Origin: Desulfovibrionaceae bacterium
GTDB taxonomy: Bacteria; Desulfobacterota; Desulfovibrionia; Desulfovibrionales; Desulfovibrionaceae
Reading direction: 5' to 3'
Assembly (NCBI GenBank): GCA_030539415.1
Contig: JAUNSE010000170.1
Span: 1 to 5,074, forward strand
Length of the DNA stretch: 5,074 bases
Shown here piece after piece: positions 1 to 4,793 of the stretch (positions are counted from its first letter, which is position 1; every line of letters starts with the position of its first letter). The notes below the pieces were generated by a model. That model was not told the DNA's origin, did no database searches, and worked only from the letters and a program-made list of their open reading frames with translations. The position numbers and the translations under genes were made by a program.

Positions 1-1
1 G

Positions 2-685
2 CGCCGCGGCAGCGTGCATCTCATCCACAATTTCATGACTCTCGGGACTGCCGCGCGAAGAGCCGCCGTCCGGATGCAGGAGCCCTGCCGGGTCATTGCC
101 ATAGGGCGTCTCATAGAGAAGAAGGGGTTCGACTATCTTGTCAGGGCTGTTGACCTGCTGCGGAAGATGGACAGGAAGGTTCTGCTGACCATTGTCGGCA
201 GCGGCGTCCAGATGCATGCGCTCAGGCGCGAAACGGCAAGACTGGGGCTTGAGGGGCATGTGTCTTTTGCCGGTGCTCTGCCCCATGACCGCATCGCCGG
301 TCTGCTGGCCGAAAGCGACATGCTTGTCATGCCGTCGGTGGTGCCGGCCGGGACAGAGAAATCGGACGGTCTGCCCACCGTGATTACCGAGGCCATGAGC
401 ATGGGCGTGCCGGTTGTCAGCACCGATGTGGCCAGCATCTCCGATGTCGTGAAGGATGGTGAGACGGGCCGTCTGGTGGCGCAGAAAGACGAGCGGGCCC
501 TGGCCGATGCCATGGCCTCGCTCATGGATGACAGGGAGAATGCCCTGCGCATGGCGGACAACGCCATGAAGCTTGTGAACTCCATGCTGTCCGAGGAAAA
601 CACGCTTGCCCGCATGGAGCATCTGTTCCGCAGTCACAGCGCCGCGGCCGCGGAACATCCGAAGGCTGAATCTAGCGAACGCTGA
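2..685 (+). CDS. Glycosyltransferase, GT4 family, C-terminal part (5' partial)
   Basis: This is the nucleotide-sugar-binding half of a retaining GT-B glycosyltransferase. Such enzymes transfer a sugar from an NDP-sugar to a glycan or lipid acceptor at the cytoplasmic face of the membrane, often for exopolysaccharide or LPS. The frame is open to the left edge, so the GTG at position 14 is probably internal and the N-terminal acceptor domain lies outside the window. Visible hallmarks are GRLIEKKGFDYL from position 104, an IVGSG strand, and the DGLPTVITEAMSMGVPVVST region. In the last, Asp (codon 365-367) and Glu (codon 389-391) are spaced as in the GT4 E-x7-E motif, with Asp replacing the first Glu. 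The resemblance is to WcaL/AmsK-like colanic acid enzymes, but the substrate cannot be assigned. The hydrophilic Ala/Ser-rich tail overlaps the 3' end of queE on the other strand by 14 bp. Family call is firm; specificity is unknown. Confidence 0.88.
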   Translation, partial: RRGSVHLIHNFMTLGTAARRAAVRMQEPCRVIAIGRLIEKKGFDYLVRAVDLLRKMDRKVLLTIVGSGVQMHALRRETARLGLEGHVSFAGALPHDRIAGLLAESDMLVMPSVVPAGTEKSDGLPTVITEAMSMGVPVVSTDVASISDVVKDGETGRLVAQKDERALADAMASLMDDRENALRMADNAMKLVNSMLSEENTLARMEHLFRSHSAAAAEHPKAESSER

Positions 686-1328
686 TGAGCTTGTGCGTCT
701 GCAGGGACAGACGCCAGTTGCGCTCCATGCAGGTCCGCATGCACAGTTCCGTGGCCTCCTTTCCAGCGCTGACGGGCTGCAGAGCAACTCTGTCGGGGGC
801 AAGCCGCAGAAGGTAGGGCATGTAGAAAGCCAGGTCGTCCTCGTTTTCTATGGGCGTCTTGATCTCGTCCGCTCTTGTCCATGAAGCCGGCAGGGGCATC
901 TTTCTGCGCTTGGGCGAGAGCGTGACCCAGACGGCCGCCGGGCACAGGACGGGCCGGGAGCCGCTGGTCTCCACCTGCACGGAAAAGCCTCTGGACAGCA
1001 GGAGATCCGCAAGGGGGAAGATGTCCTGCTGGAAGGGTTCCCCGCCGGTGATGACGGCATGCCGGACAGGGCTTCCGCCCGCGAGGATTGTCCCGACCAG
1101 CCATTCGGGGGAGGCCGCCGTGTGCTCCGGACTCTCCGCGGTCTTCGCGAACACTGCCGGATCGCAGTCGGGCAGGCGGTGCCGCGGATTCCGGTCCAGG
1201 CTGTATCCGGTGTCGCACCAGGGGCAGCGCACATCGCAGCCCTGCAGCCGGATGAAGACCGAAGGCAGTCCCGTGTTGCGCCCCTCTCCCTGGACGGACC
1301 AGAACACCTCGTTAATCAGCAGACTCAT
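672..1328 (-). CDS. queE: 7-carboxy-7-deazaguanine synthase QueE (radical SAM)
   Basis: QueE converts 6-carboxy-5,6,7,8-tetrahydropterin to 7-carboxy-7-deazaguanine by a radical SAM ring contraction, in the cytoplasmic pathway to preQ0/preQ1 and tRNA queuosine. The 218-residue protein opens with the family-typical INEVFWSVQGEG stretch. It then has the cluster-binding cysteines C31, C35 and C38 (GCDVRCPWCDT, CX3CX2C), a TGGEP SAM-binding motif, and the characteristic LSLQTHKLISVR C-terminus. Length is normal for the family. I chose the ATG at 1328 over the in-frame TTG at 1331 because GGAG sits five bases upstream of the ATG. The start lies 17 bp inside the end of queD, so translation is probably coupled. 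Its TAG stop overlaps the convergent glycosyltransferase stop region by 14 bp, and no T-tract terminator is visible beyond it. Confidence 0.96.
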   Translation of the reverse strand: MSLLINEVFWSVQGEGRNTGLPSVFIRLQGCDVRCPWCDTGYSLDRNPRHRLPDCDPAVFAKTAESPEHTAASPEWLVGTILAGGSPVRHAVITGGEPFQQDIFPLADLLLSRGFSVQVETSGSRPVLCPAAVWVTLSPKRRKMPLPASWTRADEIKTPIENEDDLAFYMPYLLRLAPDRVALQPVSAGKEATELCMRTCMERNWRLSLQTHKLISVR

Positions 1329-1758
1329 CAAGGCTCCACGTTGCGGAATTGTTGTCTGTTTCGTACACGGTGACCGCCGTCACGAGGACGTTGGTCAGGC
1401 CGGCCCTTGCCAGTTCGGCCGGGAAGAGCACGGTGGCAAGGTGGGTGGCCATGTTTTCGGCCGTGGGGTTGAACGGAACCGGGCAGATGGCGCCGTCATG
1501 CAGGAGGGCCTGCATCTCGGCGCAGAGCGGATCCCTGTCGTAGAGCAGGGTCCTGTGGTCCCATGCGGCATCAAGCGCTCCGCACAGAATCTTTTTGACC
1601 AGGCCGAAATCCAGCACCATGCCGAGCCTGTTCAGATTTTCCGCCGAGACAGTGATCTCTATCTTGTAATTGTGCCCGTGCAGCCGTTCGCACTGGCCGT
1701 TGTATTCATAAAGGCGGTGGGCCGCCGAAATGGTGTGTCTGCGCGTAACATGCATCAT
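1312..1758 (-). CDS. queD: 6-carboxy-5,6,7,8-tetrahydropterin synthase QueD
   Basis: QueD, a zinc enzyme of the 6-pyruvoyl-tetrahydropterin synthase (T-fold) family, converts dihydroneopterin triphosphate to 6-carboxytetrahydropterin, the substrate of the adjacent QueE. The 148-residue product shows zinc-ligand histidines H14 (ISAAHRL), H27 and H29 (LHGHNY), the catalytic Cys23 four residues before HGH, the MVLDFG strand, the catalytic Asp67-His68 pair (WDHRTL), and substrate-binding Glu133 (VYETDN). It is somewhat longer than the roughly 120 residues of E. coli QueD. The first of two tandem ATGs is chosen because an AGGGTG ribosome binding site lies about ten bases upstream. That site is partly inside a small hairpin. 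It is the first gene of the queDE operon; queC and queF are not in the window. Confidence 0.95.
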   Translation of the reverse strand: MMHVTRRHTISAAHRLYEYNGQCERLHGHNYKIEITVSAENLNRLGMVLDFGLVKKILCGALDAAWDHRTLLYDRDPLCAEMQALLHDGAICPVPFNPTAENMATHLATVLFPAELARAGLTNVLVTAVTVYETDNNSATWSLDESAD

Positions 1759-1771
1759 GGTGTCGTATCAC

Positions 1772-1793
1772 CCTGCCCGAGGCAGGACTTTTT
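1772..1793 (+). terminator. Hairpin plus T-tract; terminator on + strand or RBS-masking hairpin of queD
   Basis: CCTGCC and GGCAGG form a six-pair G/C-rich stem with a CGA loop, followed on the plus strand by AC and five Ts (1789-1793), the layout of an intrinsic terminator. No plus-strand gene ends nearby, so it would stop only antisense or read-through transcripts. Read on the minus strand, the 3' arm of the same hairpin contains part of the AGGGTG ribosome binding site of queD, so it could instead limit queD translation. Confidence 0.35.
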
Positions 1794-1808
1794 CCTCCGG
1801 AAGATGAA

Positions 1809-1822
1809 GGCGCCGCGGCGCC
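1809..1822. promoter_or_regulatory. Perfect 14-bp palindrome, possible operator or leader hairpin
   Basis: GGCGCCGCGGCGCC is a perfect palindrome with no spacer. It sits immediately downstream of the predicted queDE -10 element, covering the expected transcription start. A repressor bound there would block queDE. As RNA it could only form a tight hairpin with few unpaired bases. The window is GC-rich and other GC palindromes occur inside genes, so chance is a real alternative. Confidence 0.3.
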
Positions 1823-1829
1823 GTGCCCA

Positions 1830-1858
1830 TATGTAGCCAAGAGCGGCGGGCATGGCAA
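1830..1858 (-). promoter_or_regulatory. Candidate sigma-70-type promoter for queDE
   Basis: On the minus strand, TTGCCA (1858-1853, five of six matches to TTGACA) is separated by exactly 17 bases from TACATA (1835-1830). TACATA is a weak -10 with three of six matches to TATAAT. The predicted start would fall near 1822, giving a leader of roughly 64 bases before the queD ATG. This is pattern recognition only; the -10 element is poor. Confidence 0.33.
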
Positions 1859-1962
1859 ATCCCTGTGATCCGGCAGGGGCATTGTCCGCCGTCGCCCGTC
1901 GGGTCTCCGGGCTGCCTGTTCTGGCGTGAGTGCGGGAGGATAGCGGGGGACAATGGACTTCG

Positions 1963-2373
1963 ATGAATGAAACAGCTAATGTTTCCCCTCTCCTCCTTCA
2001 GAATCTGGCAGAAGCGCGGCCGCTCCGGGCGTCCGGTCCGTGTCACGCGGCAGACCGTGCTTTGGGAGCGTCTATGCTTGCAGAAAGAAAGGTGCGCATG
2101 CGTCTGGACCCGGAACATCCGGTTTTCCGCACGCACTTCCCCGGCATGCCGCGCATGCCGGGCAGCCTGGTGGTTCAGGGGTTCCTGGACCTTCTGGCCG
2201 AAGCCGGCATCCCTCCGGCAAATCTTGTCCTCAGGCGCTTTCGCTTCAGGCGTTTTCTGACGCCCGGGGACTATGTCTATGAAATCGAGCCCTGCGGCGA
2301 AAGACGGGCTGTCTGCCGTGTCCGGGACGGAAATGCCGTGGCCTGCGAGGGGGTTGCCGAATGGCCGGAATAA
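1963..2373 (+). CDS. FabZ/FabA-like hotdog dehydratase subunit with Glu-to-Gln active site
   Basis: This 136-residue single hotdog domain resembles 3-hydroxyacyl-ACP dehydratases, which remove water from 3-hydroxyacyl-ACP to give trans-2-enoyl-ACP. The signature HPVFRTHFPGMPRMPGSLVV matches the FabZ loop. H58 aligns with E. coli FabZ H54. Fourteen residues later, where FabZ has catalytic Glu68, this protein has Gln72. As a homodimer it may therefore be inactive; it could be the His-donating half of a heterodimer with the hotdog protein starting at 4790. The C-terminal half (RFRFRRFLTPGDYVYEI) matches FabZ strands. The ATG at 1963 gives a FabZ-like N-terminal length. A GTG at 1930 and an internal ATG at 2074 are in frame, and no start has an ideal ribosome binding site. 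It overlaps the next gene by 13 bp and heads the operon. An ApeI-like role in an aryl-polyene-type pathway is inferred, not shown. Confidence 0.85.
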   Translation: MNETANVSPLLLQNLAEARPLRASGPCHAADRALGASMLAERKVRMRLDPEHPVFRTHFPGMPRMPGSLVVQGFLDLLAEAGIPPANLVLRRFRFRRFLTPGDYVYEIEPCGERRAVCRVRDGNAVACEGVAEWPE

Positions 2374-3113
2374 CATCGGAGAGCGCGATTTACGAACCTG
2401 TCCTTGTCAGCGGCGCCAGCAGCGGGCTGGGAATGGCCGTGGCCGCGGCGGTGCTCCGGCACGGCGGCCGGGTGCTCGGCCTGTGCCGCAATGAGGCCAG
2501 TCTCGGGACCGTGCGGGACAGCGGTTACGATGGCATTGTCGTGGAGGAGCCGGAGAGACTGCCCGAGCTGCTCAAGGGCTGCTACGCCAGACCGGCGGCC
2601 TTCGTGGACTGCAGCCACTCCCGGACCGAAAGCCTTGTGGCGTCGCTCTCACCGGCGGACATCGACCGCTGGGCATTGCAGGATATTGCCCTCAGGGCAC
2701 GCTATCTGCGCACCGTGGTCAGGCTCATGCTGGCCCAGAGGCAGGGGCGCTGCCTGTTTGTCTCTTCGGCGGCGGTGGATGCGCCTGCCGTGGGTCAGGG
2801 CTTCTACGCGGCGGCCAAGGCCGCCGGTGAGGGACTGTACACGAGCGTGGGGCTTGAAATGGCCGCCCATGGCATCACGGCCTGCTCGCTCAGGCTCGGC
2901 TGGCTGGACAGCGGCCGCGGCCGGGATTTTCTGGCCGACAAGAAGGAATTGTGCGAACATCTCATTCCGACGGGGCATCTGGTCGGCATGGACGAGGCTG
3001 TGAGCTGCATACTCTTTCTGCTGTCCAGAAGCTCCGCCTCTCTCAATGCCACCACCCTGACCATGGACGGCGGCTTCTCGCGCGCCAAGCAGAAGCCTGG
3101 AACCATTCTCTGA
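2361..3113 (+). CDS. SDR-family 3-ketoacyl-ACP reductase-like protein (FabG-like)
   Basis: This 250-residue Rossmann-fold protein would reduce 3-ketoacyl-ACP to 3-hydroxyacyl-ACP with NAD(P)H. It has the cofactor motif GASSGLG (residues 18-24), Arg43 after the second strand (favouring NADPH), catalytic Ser136 (VSSA), Tyr149 and Lys153 (YAAAK), and the common TMDGGF C-terminal motif. Two conserved SDR features differ. The NNAG segment reads DCSHS (83-87), and the helix-4 Asn appears to be replaced around residues 108-110 (DIA). Length is normal. The ATG at 2361 overlaps the preceding hotdog gene by 13 bp and follows a G-rich AGGGGG ribosome binding site about eight bases upstream. Its place between a dehydratase and an ACP/ketosynthase pair supports a ketoreductase role, analogous to ApeQ of aryl polyene clusters. 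Fold is certain; substrate is inferred from context. Confidence 0.88.
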   Translation: MAGITSESAIYEPVLVSGASSGLGMAVAAAVLRHGGRVLGLCRNEASLGTVRDSGYDGIVVEEPERLPELLKGCYARPAAFVDCSHSRTESLVASLSPADIDRWALQDIALRARYLRTVVRLMLAQRQGRCLFVSSAAVDAPAVGQGFYAAAKAAGEGLYTSVGLEMAAHGITACSLRLGWLDSGRGRDFLADKKELCEHLIPTGHLVGMDEAVSCILFLLSRSSASLNATTLTMDGGFSRAKQKPGTIL

Positions 3114-3200
3114 AAATATCCCGCTTCCGGACGCAAATGCTCTGTAAGCATGGATTTCAGCCGCTTTGCCGCACAGGCGAAAGCGGCATGCGCTATCTGT
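3114..3200 (+). promoter_or_regulatory. Intra-operon spacer with two hairpins before the ACP gene
   Basis: This is the only sizeable gap in an otherwise overlapping operon. It contains ATGCT/AGCAT (3137-3141 with 3147-3151, five-base loop). A much stronger stem follows: GCCGCTTT (3160-3167) pairs with AAAGCGGC (3180-3187), continued by GCC/GGC (3168-3170 with 3176-3178) around a bulged G and a GCACA loop. There is no T-tract, so it is not an intrinsic terminator. It ends 13 bases before the ACP ATG and may act as an mRNA-stabilising or processing element, or tune ACP translation. If the ACP instead starts at 3150, the strong stem is coding sequence. Confidence 0.45.
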
Positions 3201-3575
3201 ATGGAAAAAATTGATGCACTTGCCTGTATCCGCACCATTGTCGCGGAGATTTTTGAACGGGACCCCGACACGCTCGGCCCCGAAACCCGCCTTATGCAGG
3301 ATCTGCCCTGCGAATCCATCGATCTTCTGGAAATTGCCGCCCGCGTGTCGCAGAGGGCAGGGCGGGAAGTGGATGATGAGGCTCTGTTCCTGAGAAATCT
3401 GCGCGCTCTGGTGGCAGAACGGCCGGGCGACGACCCGGCGGCCGTCATTGCCGCCAATTTTCCGTGGCTTGCGCCCTCGAGAGTGGAGAGCGCGGTGGCG
3501 GACATGCGGAGTCCGGCCCCCTTTGTCACACTGGCCGACATGGCCGCCTATCTCGATTATCTTCAGGGCTGCTAG
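3201..3575 (+). CDS. Extended acyl carrier protein (phosphopantetheine site Ser39)
   Basis: This 124-residue protein starts as a typical ACP. A first helix (residues 4-18) and a GPETRLMQDL loop lead to LPCESIDLLEIAARV. There Ser39, in an E-S-I-D version of the DSL motif, is the expected 4'-phosphopantetheine attachment site. The C-terminal VTLADMAAYLDYL looks like the usual fourth helix. Between them lies an insert of about 35-40 residues (roughly 72-108, including ANFPWLAPSRVESAV), making it much longer than the usual 75-90 residues. The ATG at 3201 gives normal ACP N-terminal spacing. An in-frame ATG at 3150 would add 17 residues through a strong hairpin; neither has a clear ribosome binding site. 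It carries the growing chain for the ketosynthase, whose gene begins three bases after its stop. The ACP call is strong; the role of the insert is unknown. Confidence 0.87.
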   Translation: MEKIDALACIRTIVAEIFERDPDTLGPETRLMQDLPCESIDLLEIAARVSQRAGREVDDEALFLRNLRALVAERPGDDPAAVIAANFPWLAPSRVESAVADMRSPAPFVTLADMAAYLDYLQGC

Positions 3576-3578
3576 CGC

Positions 3579-4793
3579 ATGCCCCGGCGTGTCGTTGTCA
3601 CTGGCCTTGGCCTGACCTCCGGTCTGGGCGGCAGCAGGGAGCGGGTGACTGATTGCCTGCTTGCGGGCCGGACAGCCTTTGTCATGAGTCCGCACCTGCC
3701 CTTTGCCGTCTGCCCGGCCGAGGATGATGAGGACGCGGCCTCCCGCCGCCTGGGCGCCTGGCGCTTCCGCCGCTATCTTTCCAGAGGCGGACGGCTGGCG
3801 GTCCTTGCCGGGCTCAGGGCGGCTCTGGACGCGGGAGAAAACGCTCTGGACGAGGAGACTGGGATGGTGGGCGCGGCCGCGCCCACGCTCGATTTTTCCG
3901 GCGAGCCCGGTCTGCCGCCGGGCGATCCCCTGCGTCTGGATGCCCTGTGGCTGCTCAGATGGCTGCCCAACACACCTGTCTCGGCGCTGGCCGCGCTGCT
4001 CGGCCTGCACGGAGAGGGGCTGACGCTCGGCTGCGCCTGCGCCTCCGGACTTGCGGCTCTGGGCGAGGCCTGGTTCAGGATTCGACACGGCGCCATGGAC
4101 AGCGTTCTGGTGGCCTGCGGCGACTCGAGACTTTCTCCGGGCGGACTGCTGGGCTACAGCAAGGCGCACACGCTCAGCCGCGTGCAGGATCCCGAGCTTG
4201 CCATGCGCCCCTTTGACCGGAAGCATTCGGGCTTTGTCCCCGGCGAGGGCGGGGCTGCCTTTGTTGTGGAAAGCCGGGAGCGGGCTCTGACCCGCGGAGC
4301 GGTCATCAGGGCCGAGATTCTCGGCTTCGGGGCGTCTCTGGACGGCGGGAGCCTGACCGCGCCCGACCCGAAGGGCGTTCATGCCGAAAAGGCCGTGCGC
4401 AGGGCGCTGGATTCCGCCGGCATCGAACCCGGGGCAGTGGACTGGGTCAGCGCCCACGGAACGGGAACCGCGGCCAACGACGAGGCAGAAGCGGCTCTTC
4501 TGCGGCGCGTGTTCGGAACCGGCCCCTCCGCGCCCAGGGTGACCGCTCTCAAGTCATGGCTGGGGCACGGCTCTTCCGCCGCCGGAGCAATGGAGACGGC
4601 CGTCTGCCTCATGACGGCCGCGGCGGGCTTTCTTCCGCCTGTGCGAGGACTTGAGGAGCCTCTCTCGGACCTCAATTTTGTGCGCGGCATCATATGCGAC
4701 GGCAGACTGACCGGCTCCACGGGACTGCTGGAGAGTTTCGGCTTCGGCGGACAGAACACGGCCCTGGTGCTGCGTCTGGGAGAGCTGACGTGA
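3579..4793 (+). CDS. 3-oxoacyl-ACP synthase II-like ketosynthase (FabF/KAS family)
   Basis: This 404-residue thiolase-fold condensing enzyme would join malonyl-ACP to an acyl chain by decarboxylative Claisen condensation. It begins with the family-typical RRVVVTGLGLTS. All catalytic residues are visible: nucleophile Cys154 (GCACASG), His293 (SAHGTGT), Lys325 (ALKSWLGHGSS) and His330, plus the C-terminal GFGGQN loop. It is therefore an active-type ketosynthase and not a chain-length factor. Length is close to E. coli FabF (412), although the region before the active site (about residues 36-70 and 100-120) is poorly FabF-like. The ATG at 3579 is three bases after the ACP stop, with AGGG about eleven bases upstream. 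Its end overlaps the next hotdog gene by four bases. A ketosynthase followed directly by a FabZ-like hotdog gene resembles the apeO-apeP order of aryl polyene clusters, so a polyene-type pathway is inferred. Confidence 0.93.
   Translation: MPRRVVVTGLGLTSGLGGSRERVTDCLLAGRTAFVMSPHLPFAVCPAEDDEDAASRRLGAWRFRRYLSRGGRLAVLAGLRAALDAGENALDEETGMVGAAAPTLDFSGEPGLPPGDPLRLDALWLLRWLPNTPVSALAALLGLHGEGLTLGCACASGLAALGEAWFRIRHGAMDSVLVACGDSRLSPGGLLGYSKAHTLSRVQDPELAMRPFDRKHSGFVPGEGGAAFVVESRERALTRGAVIRAEILGFGASLDGGSLTAPDPKGVHAEKAVRRALDSAGIEPGAVDWVSAHGTGTAANDEAEAALLRRVFGTGPSAPRVTALKSWLGHGSSAAGAMETAVCLMTAAAGFLPPVRGLEEPLSDLNFVRGIICDGRLTGSTGLLESFGFGGQNTALVLRLGELT

Larger units (their letters stand above)
1759..1962. 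other. Divergent intergenic regulatory region with nested inverted repeats
   Basis: This spacer separates the queDE operon (- strand) from the lipid/polyketide-like operon (+ strand). It is unusually rich in self-complementary sequence. There is a hairpin at 1772-1786, a perfect 14-bp palindrome at 1809-1822, and a nested stem. The nested stem pairs 1844-1852 with 1883-1891 (one G-U) around an inner stem of 1861-1865 with 1874-1878. A further short repeat lies near 1895-1912, where GCCCG pairs with CGGGC. I recognise no preQ1-I, -II or -III riboswitch consensus. The CCGGAGACC string on the - strand recalls the 3' end of a cobalamin riboswitch, but the rest of that element is missing. A long reading frame on the - strand crosses the whole region without convincing protein character. 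Confidence 0.5.

Noticed and set aside
624..657. Inverted repeat TGTTCCGC/GCGGAACA as a terminator for the glycosyltransferase gene
   Set aside because: It lies before the stop codon and is not followed by a T-tract on either strand.
850..1836. 328-codon open frame on the plus strand opposite queE and queD
   Set aside because: It is antisense to two genes with intact catalytic motifs and shows no domain of its own.
1895..1955. Partial cobalamin-riboswitch-like string on the minus strand (CCCCCGC, then AGCCCGGAGACC)
   Set aside because: The conserved GCCACTG and GGGAAGGC elements are missing and only about 40 bases separate the two strings, which is too short for the family core.
1768..2376. 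202-codon open frame on the minus strand across the divergent spacer and the first hotdog gene
   Set aside because: It runs opposite the hotdog gene, has no recognisable motif, and most of it is a shadow of coding sequence on the other strand.
2912..2926. GC palindrome CGGCCGCGGCCG inside the SDR gene, and a similar CCGCGGCCGCGG near 644-655
   Set aside because: Both lie within coding sequence of very high GC content and are explained by codon composition; no spacing or context suggests a site.
3150..3200. Alternative upstream ATG of the ACP adding 17 residues
   Set aside because: The added residues are not ACP-like, there is no ribosome binding site before it, and the region forms a strong hairpin. 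The ATG at 3201 gives the normal distance to the phosphopantetheine Ser. Not fully excluded.
2649..4457. 602-codon open frame on the minus strand opposite the SDR, ACP and ketosynthase genes
   Set aside because: Long antisense frames are expected opposite GC-rich genes with strong third-position bias. The product is low-complexity Ala/Gly/Arg/Gln with no recognisable domain, while the plus strand carries clear family motifs throughout.
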